From DATHTK01 sp035463295 (GTDB lineage Bacteria; Actinomycetota; Rubrobacteria; Rubrobacterales; Rubrobacteraceae): DNA of 16,025 bases. Shown here piece after piece: positions 6,174-12,723 of this stretch. How positions within the stretch are numbered: the first letter of the stretch is position 1; every line of letters starts with the position of its first letter. The notes beneath the pieces were generated by a model. That model ran no database searches, was not told the DNA's origin, and was given only the letters and a program-made list of their open reading frames with translations. Location: assembly GCA_035463295.1 (NCBI GenBank), contig DATHTK010000007.1, positions 1 to 16,025 of the forward strand, written 5' to 3'. A program made the position numbers and the translations under genes.

Positions 6174-6701
6174 ATGGCCGGCGTGGAGAAGTCGCGCTGG
6201 CTGCTCTTCATCTACCGCATACCTCGTGAGCCTTCGCGCCACCGGGTCGCGGTCTGGCGCAAGTTCAAGGCGCTCGGCGCCCTCTACCTCCAGGACGGCG
6301 TGGCGGTCCTGCCGGAGGACGCCGTTACCCGCGAGCAGCTGGAGTGGCTTCAGCTCAGGGTCCGGGAGGCCAGCGGAGAGGCAACGCTCTGGGAAGCCTC
6401 GCCCAACACCCTCGCGGAAGGCCAGGAACTGGCCGCCTCCTTCCGATCCTCCCGGGAAGAGGCCTACGAGTCCATGATCTCCGGAGCCGAGCGCATACGG
6501 CGCAAAGCGGACCTCGGGGGCGAACAGGAGATCCTGCTCGACGAGTTGAGAAAGATGGAGCGGTCCTTCCGAGACGAGCGCCAGCGCGACTACTTCCGCT
6601 CCCCCCTGAGAAAAGAGGCCGCCGCCGCACTCAAGGCCGCCCGCGGGACCGTCAGAGGAGAGACCGGAGGCCGGGAGATCAGACCAGGAGAAGAGGTCTA
6701 G
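6174..6701 (+). CDS. chrB: ChrB N-terminal-domain protein
   Basis: A 175-residue soluble protein matching the N-terminal domain of ChrB: S-R-W-L-L-F-I-Y-R-I-P, then R-V-A-V-W-R-K, then a helical, charged second half (about residues 85-150) that may form a coiled coil. ChrB acts as chromate-responsive regulator or resistance factor in known chr operons and usually carries this domain fused to a C-terminal domain in one chain of about 300 residues. Here the two are separate genes, the second following after 1 nt in another frame. I chose the ATG at 6174, two bases after the chrA stop; the in-frame ATG at 6138 lies inside chrA and adds no family sequence. Likely partner of the palindrome at 4804, by inference. 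Confidence 0.8.
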   Translation: MAGVEKSRWLLFIYRIPREPSRHRVAVWRKFKALGALYLQDGVAVLPEDAVTREQLEWLQLRVREASGEATLWEASPNTLAEGQELAASFRSSREEAYESMISGAERIRRKADLGGEQEILLDELRKMERSFRDERQRDYFRSPLRKEAAAALKAARGTVRGETGGREIRPGEEV

Positions 6702-6702
6702 A

Positions 6703-7116
6703 GTGCACTGGGCGACGCGGCGGGGGTGTCACGTCGACCGGACCTCCTGCGCCTGGCTGATCCGGCGTTTTCTCGACCCGGAGGCCGTCTTCTCGTTCTT
6801 CGGCGACCCTGCCGGAGCCCCCGCGAATGCCGAGCTCTTCGACGTAGCCGGAGCCCGGCTCTCGCACCACGACGACTGCTCCTTCGAGACTTTCCTGAAG
6901 GAGTACGACCTGGGAGATCCGGTGCTCCGCGAGATCGCCGAGATCGTGCACGACGCCGATCTCATGGACGAGAAGTTTGGGCGTCCGGAGTCTGAGGGTC
7001 TCGACATCATCGTGCGCGGGATGCAACTCGCGCTCCCGGACGACGAGACCTTGATCGGCCACACTGACGTCATCTACGACGGCCTCTACGCGTATCTCGC
7101 GCGGGAGGTGCTCTAG
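6703..7116 (+). CDS. chrB: ChrB C-terminal-domain protein (chromate resistance)
   Basis: A 137-residue protein corresponding to the ChrB C-terminal domain: W-A-T-R-x-x-C-H-V-D-R-x-x-C-A-W-L-I-R-R-F at the start, S-H-H-D-D-C-S-F-E-T-F in the middle, and H-D-A-D-L-M-D-E-K near residue 84. The Cys, His and Asp residues could bind a metal or chromate. Start is GTG at 6703 with GAGG at 6693-6696, 6 nt upstream, so it is translated on its own rather than being a frameshifted tail. The gap to the N-domain gene is a single base. No signal peptide is seen, so it should be cytoplasmic. The split itself could be ancestral for this lineage or a fission event; sequence alone cannot tell. Confidence 0.8.
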   Translation: MHWATRRGCHVDRTSCAWLIRRFLDPEAVFSFFGDPAGAPANAELFDVAGARLSHHDDCSFETFLKEYDLGDPVLREIAEIVHDADLMDEKFGRPESEGLDIIVRGMQLALPDDETLIGHTDVIYDGLYAYLAREVL

Positions 7117-7121
7117 AGAGC

Positions 7122-7838
7122 GTGATGGGCCACGCCAAAGTCAAGATCTCGGGCCTTCGCTACGCCGCCGGCGACGCGGAGATACTGAAGGGCATCGACG
7201 CTGAGATACCGGAGGGACGTATAACCGCCGTCGTCGGGCCTTCGGGCGCGGGGAAGAGCACCCTCCTGCGCACGATCAATCGGCTCATAGAGCCAGCGGC
7301 GGGAGAGATCTACCTGGACGGAACGCCGACGAGCCGGATGGACCCACTCGCCCTGCGCCGCCGCGTGGGGATGGTCTTTCAGCTCCCCGCCCTATTCGGC
7401 TCTACTGTGGAGGAGGCCATCCTCTACGGTCCACGGTTGGCCGGCAAGAACGCCGATGCCGGGCAACTGCTGGAGTTGGTCGGGCTGCCTCCCCGGATTG
7501 CGGGACGGGAGCCATCCGCCCTCTCGGTCGGGGAGCAGCAGCGCGCATCGGTCGCCCGTGCCCTGGCCCTCGTCCCCGAGGTGATCCTCATGGACGAGCC
7601 CACCAGCGCCCTCGACGAGGCGTCCCGCCGGCGGCTGGAGGACCTGGTCCGGGACCTCAACCGCAGTACGGGCCTGACGATAGTGCTCGTCAGCCACGAC
7701 CTGGATCAGGTAGAGCGGATGGCGGACCGGGTGCTGCTCATAGTCTCCGGGCGCAGCGAGGGAGCATGGAGCGCCAAAGAGTACTTCTCCGGCGGAGGCC
7801 GCGAAAGGATGCGGCGTCTCGTCTCGGGTAGGCCCTGA
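7122..7838 (+). CDS. fetA: ABC ATPase, FetA-like, partner of the next gene
   Basis: A complete 238-residue ABC ATPase: Walker A G-P-S-G-A-G-K-S-T (39-47), Q-loop Gln87, signature L-S-V-G-E-Q-Q-R (134-141), Walker B V-I-L-M-D-E-P (154-160) and switch His192. Unlike the fragment at 4445 it has every catalytic motif. The signature differs slightly from L-S-G-G-Q. GTG (7122) and ATG (7125) are adjacent start options. The gene begins 5 nt after the chrB C-domain stop, and the permease starts 1 nt after its own stop, so the two form one exporter and probably share the chr transcript. FetA-FetB exports iron and eases oxidative stress in Escherichia coli; that role would suit co-expression with chromate efflux, since chromate reduction is oxidative. 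Such ATPases are often loosely labelled phosphate importers. Confidence 0.8.
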   Translation: MMGHAKVKISGLRYAAGDAEILKGIDAEIPEGRITAVVGPSGAGKSTLLRTINRLIEPAAGEIYLDGTPTSRMDPLALRRRVGMVFQLPALFGSTVEEAILYGPRLAGKNADAGQLLELVGLPPRIAGREPSALSVGEQQRASVARALALVPEVILMDEPTSALDEASRRRLEDLVRDLNRSTGLTIVLVSHDLDQVERMADRVLLIVSGRSEGAWSAKEYFSGGGRERMRRLVSGRP

Positions 7839-7839
7839 C

Positions 7840-8613
7840 GTGGAGGGACTTGGGACCGTCGTCTCGGCGTTGCTGGCCCTGGGCCTGGTCGCCGTCGCGG
7901 TGGCCCTGAGCCTCTACCAGCGATTGGACTTGGAGCGGGACATAGGGGTGGCGGTCGTGCGCTCCTTCGTGCAGCTCACGGCCATCGGCTACGTCATAAA
8001 CCTCGTCTTCGGTCTGAAGAACCTGTTCTACGTCGTGCTGCTCCTCGCCGTCATGGTGCTGTTCGCCGGTTGGACGACATCGCGCCGGGCGGTAGGGGTC
8101 CCGCGCGCGCTGTCGCTGGCGACCGTGGCTATAGGCGTCGCGGCCGTTGCGACCCTGGGGATGCTGCTCCTGCTCGGAGTCGTGCCGACCACGGGCCGTT
8201 ACCTCATCCCCCTAGGGGGGATGGTGATCGGCAACTCCATGAACACCGCGAGCCTCGTGCTCGCCCGGGTGCGGGACGACATCGGCGCCCGGCGTCTCGA
8301 TTTGGAGGCGGCGCTGGCACTGGGGGCCACGAGCCGCCAGGCGGTCTCTCCCATCCTGAAGACGTCGCTCAAGAGCGCCATGGTCCCGCTCATAGACGCC
8401 ACGAAGACGGCCGGGATCATCTTCCTTCCCGGAGCAATGGCGGGCATGATCATCGGCGGTGCCGATCCGCTCGAAGCGGTCAGGCTTCAGATGGTGGTCC
8501 TATACATGCTCCTCGGGAGCGTCTCGATGGCGGCGATGGTGGTCGGTCTGCTCTCCTACCGCTCTTTCTTCACCCCGCGTCACCAGCTGCGCAACGTCCC
8601 GGCAAAGGACTGA
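7840..8613 (+). CDS. fetB: FetB-like (UPF0014) ABC exporter permease
   Basis: A 257-residue membrane protein of the FetB/YbbM (UPF0014) family, with about seven hydrophobic helices. Family marks are Y-Q-R-L-D-L-E-R-D near residue 26, R-S-F-V-Q-L near 41, G-M-V-I-G-N-S-M-N-T-A-S near the centre, and L-E-A-A-L-A-L-G-A-T-S-R-Q-A, a likely coupling helix contacting the ATPase. It starts at GTG one base after the FetA-like stop, which indicates tight co-translation. It is the last gene of the plus-strand operon: 13 nt later it meets the end of the minus-strand remnant at 8627, with no hairpin between. Metal export (iron or similar) is by family; the true substrate in a chromate operon is unknown. 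Confidence 0.85.
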   Translation: MEGLGTVVSALLALGLVAVAVALSLYQRLDLERDIGVAVVRSFVQLTAIGYVINLVFGLKNLFYVVLLLAVMVLFAGWTTSRRAVGVPRALSLATVAIGVAAVATLGMLLLLGVVPTTGRYLIPLGGMVIGNSMNTASLVLARVRDDIGARRLDLEAALALGATSRQAVSPILKTSLKSAMVPLIDATKTAGIIFLPGAMAGMIIGGADPLEAVRLQMVVLYMLLGSVSMAAMVVGLLSYRSFFTPRHQLRNVPAKD

Positions 8614-8626
8614 AGATGACCATTTT

Positions 8627-8785
8627 TCAGCGCAGGATCAGGCCCGGATCGCTGCCGGCCAGGTCTACCACCGTGAGCACGCCAAGGGCCACGTGGTTGA
8701 AGGCGCATCCCGCGTCGATGAAGTCTGGCCTTCCTTTCAGCACCGGCATCAAGGCCCACGCCCCTATAACCGTGAGGAACAAGAG
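8627..8785 (-). pseudogene. 5'-truncated second copy of the small membrane protein
   Basis: Translation from about 8785 to the TGA at 8627 gives a segment matching the second half of the protein at 1571-1864: L-F-x-T-V, A-W-x-L-M-P, D-A-G-C-x-F, G-x-L, P-G. About 22 of 49 positions are identical by eye. The first membrane helix and the start codon are missing. The frame runs into the sulfurtransferase remnant, the join falling between about 8796 and 8785. An ATG at 8809 opens this frame but lies inside the other gene's sequence. A deletion that removed the 3' part of one gene and the 5' part of the other explains both. Confidence 0.65.
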
Positions 8786-8795
8786 CGGTGCGCGG

Positions 8796-9223
8796 GAAGC
8801 TCGGAACATCCCGGGTCATCTCGCGGCCCTCGGCCTCCCACTTGATGCGGCCGCCGTCCACGACGCGTACGTTCTCGTGACCGAAGAGCCTGAAGACCCA
8901 CAGGGCGTAGGTGGCCCACCAGTTGTTCTTGTCCCTGTAGAAAAGACCGTAGTGTCGAGGCCTATCCCCTTCTCGCTCATCAAGGCGGCGAAGTGCTCGG
9001 GGTCCACGTAGTCGCGGGTTACGGGGTCGTTCAGATCCTCGACCCAGTCGATCTTGACGGCATTCGGGACGTGGCCGATGTCGTAGAGGAGCACGTCCTC
9101 GTCGGACTCCACGATCCTTGTGTTCTCGGTGTCGTCGAGGTGCCGGGCAACCCACTCCGTGCTCACCAGAGCCTCCGGGTGGGTGTAGCCCTTCTCCTCT
9201 ATCTGGCCTTCGATTTGCGTCAC
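8796..9223 (-). pseudogene. Thiosulfate sulfurtransferase (rhodanese), frameshifted and truncated
   Basis: The gene starts well: GTG at 9223 with AAGGAG 9-14 nt upstream (9233-9238). It encodes the N-terminal rhodanese domain, V-S-T-E-W-V-A-R-H-L, I-G-H-V-P-N-A-V-K-I-D-W, R-D-Y-V-D, as in two-domain SseA-type enzymes. At the T-run 8941-8944 the frame is lost; the -1 frame continues the family sequence (F-Y-R-D-K-N-N-W-W-A-T-Y-A-L-W, then V-D-G-G-R-I-K-W). Restoring one base would repair it. Similarity ends at about 8796, after R-D-V-P-S-F. The whole C-terminal domain, which holds the catalytic cysteine in such enzymes, is absent. It therefore cannot act as a sulfurtransferase. It lies 94 nt after the sulfatase of the minus-strand sulfur cluster and was probably its last member. 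Confidence 0.8.
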
Positions 9224-9317
9224 GTTCGTTGTCTCCTTCCGTGACTCGCTCCGTATCTACCTGTGGCGTCTCCGCGGGTTGGCGGACCGCCGAGAATAGG
9301 TCTGCTGCGGTTTGCGC

Positions 9318-10625
9318 TCACGCCACCGTGGTGGTCGGGTCGTTGGGTGAGAGCTGATCAGGGAGGTTAAGCTCTGCGCCCGGCGGAGCCGGAACGGGAC
9401 CGTCGAGCAGGGGGTCTTCCGTCTCCTTCATCCAGCGATCGAGACGGGAGCGCATCTCGTCCAGTACGTTCGCGTAGCCAGGACCTCCGGCGAGATCGTT
9501 CGCCTCGTTCGGGTCGTAGAGAAGGTCGTAGAGCCGCTCGGCGGGGATGGGGCGGGTGGCGAAGCCGTCCGAGAGGATCACGTCCTTGCTCGGCCCGTCG
9601 TCGATATTGGCGAGCACGGGCGTCGGGTGCTCGTCGTAGAAGCGCCGGATGTACTTCCAGCGGTGGGTCCTGACGCAGCGCTCGGGCTCGTAGGCGACGT
9701 GGTAGGTCTTCTCGGCGAAGATGGCCTCGCGCACCTCCTCCGCCTCCCCGTTCGCGAGCGGCAGGAGCGATTCGCCCTGCAGGTAGGGGGGGCGCGGGGC
9801 CCCGATCAGGTCGCACACCGTCGGGAAGAGGTCTATGTGGGAGACGAGGGCGTCGGAGGCCCTCCCGCCCGTAAAACCCCCGGGCCCCCGGAGGATGAGC
9901 ATGACGCCGAGCCCCCGGTCGTAGAGGGTGGCCTTCGCGCCGGGGAAGGCGAGGCCGTGGTCTGTGGTACAGATGACGAGCGTGTTCTCCGAGAGCCCCT
10001 CGGCGTCGAGGGCGTCGAGGACGGCGCCGACGCCCCGGTCCAGGGAGCGTGCGCTCTCGTGGAAGGCGGCCATGTCCAGGCGCGTCTCGAGTGTTTCGGG
10101 GAGGTTCGGCGGCGGGATGACGTAGTTTGCCTTCTTGGGAGACGAGGGACGGAACCACTCGCGGTGGGTCTCGAAGAAGCCAACCGAGAGGAAGAAGGGC
10201 CTGTCGCCCGCGCGCTCCAGGAGGTCCAGGGTCACGGGAACGACGTCGTCGGTGTGGTTCGTGGGGATCCTGTACACCTCGTCGTAGCCGATGACGTCCG
10301 GTCTCTTGCTAATGTGCTGCTCCCCGATAAGGGCGGACCAGTAGCCGTGCTCGTGCAGGGTGTGGACGATGTGCTGGCGGTAGTCCTTGAGCGAGAAGCC
10401 GCGGTGGGCGAGGCCAACCATGCCGTTGGAGTGAGCGTACTGGCCGGTCAGCAGGCACGCGCGGCTGCCGGAGCAGGTCGGGGCGGCGCAGAAGGCCTTG
10501 CGGAAGATCACGCCCTCCTCCGCGAGGCGCTGGATGTTGGGCGTCCTGACGGCGTGGCCGTATGGCCTGACCCACCTCCCCGTGTCGTGGGAGTGCAAGT
10601 AGAGGATGTTGGGTTGCTCGGGCAC
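9318..10625 (-). CDS. Sulfatase with C-S-G-S-R active site
   Basis: A 435-residue soluble sulfatase of the alkaline-phosphatase superfamily, which cleaves sulfate esters or sulfamates. The start N-I-L-Y-L-H-S-H-D-T-G-R (residues 6-17) stands where many sulfatases have D-D. The nucleophile motif is C51-S-G-S-R55 followed by L-L-T-G-Q, Gly standing where the usual formylglycine signature C-x-P-x-R has Pro. The metal site continues with T-T-D222-H223-G. I see no signal peptide, so it is probably cytoplasmic. Start is GTG at 10625, with a GGAAGGGGG ribosome-binding site, one base after the stop of the sulfotransferase gene, so the two are co-translated. The substrate is unknown. Maturation to formylglycine is expected for the family but the motif is a variant. 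Confidence 0.85.
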   Translation of the reverse strand: MPEQPNILYLHSHDTGRWVRPYGHAVRTPNIQRLAEEGVIFRKAFCAAPTCSGSRACLLTGQYAHSNGMVGLAHRGFSLKDYRQHIVHTLHEHGYWSALIGEQHISKRPDVIGYDEVYRIPTNHTDDVVPVTLDLLERAGDRPFFLSVGFFETHREWFRPSSPKKANYVIPPPNLPETLETRLDMAAFHESARSLDRGVGAVLDALDAEGLSENTLVICTTDHGLAFPGAKATLYDRGLGVMLILRGPGGFTGGRASDALVSHIDLFPTVCDLIGAPRPPYLQGESLLPLANGEAEEVREAIFAEKTYHVAYEPERCVRTHRWKYIRRFYDEHPTPVLANIDDGPSKDVILSDGFATRPIPAERLYDLLYDPNEANDLAGGPGYANVLDEMRSRLDRWMKETEDPLLDGPVPAPPGAELNLPDQLSPNDPTTTVA

Positions 10626-10626
10626 G

Positions 10627-11520
10627 CTACCCCCTTCCGGACCTCACTGGGGCCCTCGACGCCTCGCGCTGGCCCTCATGGTACATCCTCACCCACTCCT
10701 CGGAGATCGCGTCGGACTGGCGCTTTATCCCGGGCCGGTCCAGGACGAAACCGTCCGGTACGGGAATACCGGTCTCTTCCAGGATCCGGGTGACGTTCGC
10801 CTCGTAGTCCTCGGCCAGCTCTTCGTAGACGATCTCGACCGGTTCGGTCTTGCAGCTGTCGAAGAAGCCCCGCCAGGCGGCGTTGTGCTCGTCTATGCGC
10901 AGCTTGAGATGGGCGACGGCGGGATAGTTGAAGCGCAACCCCCCTCCCTCGGACTCGTTGTCCGAGTCCTGGCGCCACTGCTGAGTCTGGAGCGCCTTCC
11001 AGAGCGAGACCGCCTGCCGGACGGTGTCTTGGCGCCGGATCCAGACGTAGCGCCGGAGGTTCGGGAAGACGGAGGCCGGCACCTCGCAAGGCGCCACCCC
11101 CTCGCGCCCCGTCCTGCGCGCGAGGCGCACGAAGTCCCGGAAATACGCCCACATGATCTTGGTGGCGAACACGCCGTTCGGCGTGGTGCCTCTCTCCAGC
11201 GCGCTCTCGAGTAACCGGGGGAAGTCCGGGGGCCTCCAGTCAAGGTCCCGTCGGGTGGGGCGCTCGGCGAAGCGTCCGCCGTAGTCGCCGAGGACGCCCT
11301 GGAACTCCGGGTCGTCGAGGAGCGCCCACACCTCCGGGTCGTTGGACCTCTGGAAGTAGTCGCGCGGTTGGCGCGGGCGGCCCGTCTCCAGTAACACCTC
11401 GAAGTGCTCCGCCGGCCGGCCGGCGATGCCGGTCCCCTCCAGGGCGGCGCACAGAAAGGTGCTCCCGCTGCGCGGCGTCGCGCAGATGAGATAGGAGAGT
11501 TCAGGCCTTCCTGGCTGCAT
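10627..11520 (-). CDS. Stf0-type PAPS-dependent sulfotransferase
   Basis: A 297-residue sulfotransferase resembling the Stf0 family, whose founding member sulfates trehalose in mycobacteria. The 5'-phosphosulfate loop is A-T-P-R-S-G-S-T-F-L (residues 14-23, core P-R-S-G-S-T). The 3'-phosphate site is I-R-R-Q-D-T-V-R-Q-A-V-S (161-172), characteristic of Stf0. The expected acceptor-side helices lie between. Length fits the family and no signal peptide or membrane segment is seen, so it is cytoplasmic. The ATG at 11520 follows the sulfite-oxidase stop by one base, and the sulfatase begins one base after its stop. Placing a sulfating and a desulfating enzyme in one transcript suggests turnover of a sulfated metabolite or envelope lipid. 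The acceptor is not known. Confidence 0.85.
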   Translation of the reverse strand: MQPGRPELSYLICATPRSGSTFLCAALEGTGIAGRPAEHFEVLLETGRPRQPRDYFQRSNDPEVWALLDDPEFQGVLGDYGGRFAERPTRRDLDWRPPDFPRLLESALERGTTPNGVFATKIMWAYFRDFVRLARRTGREGVAPCEVPASVFPNLRRYVWIRRQDTVRQAVSLWKALQTQQWRQDSDNESEGGGLRFNYPAVAHLKLRIDEHNAAWRGFFDSCKTEPVEIVYEELAEDYEANVTRILEETGIPVPDGFVLDRPGIKRQSDAISEEWVRMYHEGQREASRAPVRSGRG

Positions 11521-11521
11521 C

Positions 11522-12697
11522 TCAGATCACCTCCACCGGGTGGGCGACCACGCCCCCGTACAGATACCCCAGCTCGTTCCACTCCGTCTTCTCCGGCTGG
11601 GCGTTGCCCGCGGCGTCCGTCGCTCGCACCCGCACCTTGTGTTTGCCCCGGGGCGCGTCCCACACGAAGCGCCATCGCGCCCAGGCTCCGGGGAGGTTCG
11701 GGCCGAAGAGCTCCGCCGGACGCCACCGGCTCTCCGCGTCCACGGCGTACTCGACCCTCGCGGCCGGCGCCCCCTCAGACCACGACCGGCCGGTGATAGT
11801 TTGAGGGCCGCGCCGCAGCGTCGCCGGCCACGCCAGCTCCAGGGCGCTCTTTGGCACCTGCGCGAGGACTGGAACTCGCCTCCCCCCGTAGGCGCCGCCG
11901 GTCAGGACGTACTTGTCTGTGTTCCACGGAGACGCGAGCGGCCCCGAGGAGTCATCCGAGACGAAGATGCGCCCGACCCACTTCACGCTCGCCACCGCAG
12001 CCCAGCCGGGCACGATGGCCCGCAGCGGGAAGCCGTGATCCGGGGGCAGGAGCTCCCCGTTCATGCCGTAGGCGAGCAGGGTGTCCTCGAGCGCCTTCTC
12101 CAGCGGTAGCGGGCGGCGCATGCGCACCTCGTCGAGGCCCTCCAGCATGACCTCCCGCGCGGTGTCCTTCAGGCGTGCCCGCTCCAGGACCTCTCGCAGC
12201 GCCACGCCGGTCCACTCTGCGACCCCGACGGCCCCCAGCCGCCACGGCGTTCCTGGCGCCTCCCTGCCCTGGTGCTCGGCGAAGAAGGCGCGCCCGTTGC
12301 CGGCGCACTCGAGCGCGCGCGCCGCCGTCGTGGGGGGCAGGCGCCAGAGGTCGTCGTAGGTGAGCGTCGCCGGACGCTCGACGCCAGGACCCTCCACCCG
12401 CAGCTCCCAGGCGGCGAGGCCTATGTGCGGGGTGGGGGCGTGGTTGCGGACGAAGAAGCGGTCGACGGGCGTCAGGTAGCCCCGGTCCTTCATCGCCTCC
12501 CAGCGCATCTCGGCGTTCAGTGCGAGATCCCCGGTAGGGTCGTCCGGGTCGGCGGCGCCGTCGCGGAGGTCGAGGAGAAGTTCCGGCGGCAACGGCTTGA
12601 CGATGCCCCTGCCGCCCGAAGCCGCCGGCGCGCCGGAGACTATCCTGGCGTCAGCCACGAGATCCCGCCCCGGCCAGGCCCCCGACCGGGGCGCCAA
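11522..12697 (-). CDS. Sulfite oxidase-like molybdopterin enzyme
   Basis: A 391-residue protein of the sulfite oxidase family, which oxidises sulfite to sulfate at a molybdenum cofactor. The Mo ligand is Cys131 in A-L-E-C-A-G-N-G-R. The molybdopterin domain spans about 80-265, with G-F-P-L-R-A-I-V-P-G-W and S-V-K-W-V. The C-terminal dimerisation domain (about 270-390) ends in E-L-G-Y-L-Y-G-G-V-V. There is no heme domain and no twin-arginine or other signal peptide, so it looks cytoplasmic, and its electron acceptor is unknown. The start is uncertain: TTG at 12697 gives the longest form but lacks a clear ribosome-binding site; GTG at 12658 is an alternative. It lies 26 nt after the ATP sulfurylase fusion and one base before the sulfotransferase, so it is part of the sulfur operon. 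Confidence 0.85.
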   Translation of the reverse strand: MAPRSGAWPGRDLVADARIVSGAPAASGGRGIVKPLPPELLLDLRDGAADPDDPTGDLALNAEMRWEAMKDRGYLTPVDRFFVRNHAPTPHIGLAAWELRVEGPGVERPATLTYDDLWRLPPTTAARALECAGNGRAFFAEHQGREAPGTPWRLGAVGVAEWTGVALREVLERARLKDTAREVMLEGLDEVRMRRPLPLEKALEDTLLAYGMNGELLPPDHGFPLRAIVPGWAAVASVKWVGRIFVSDDSSGPLASPWNTDKYVLTGGAYGGRRVPVLAQVPKSALELAWPATLRRGPQTITGRSWSEGAPAARVEYAVDAESRWRPAELFGPNLPGAWARWRFVWDAPRGKHKVRVRATDAAGNAQPEKTEWNELGYLYGGVVAHPVEVI

Positions 12698-12723
12698 CGA
12701 AGTCGTAGCTCACGGCCGGGGGC

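Noticed and set aside
8627..8809. ATG at 8809 as start of a functional 60-aa membrane protein
   Set aside because: The first residues come from the out-of-frame rhodanese sequence, and the first helix seen in the intact copy at 1571 is missing.
9627..10793. 388-codon plus-strand open frame opposite the sulfatase
   Set aside because: Low-complexity Val/Glu/Gly/Arg composition typical of an antisense shadow; the minus strand carries clear sulfatase motifs here.
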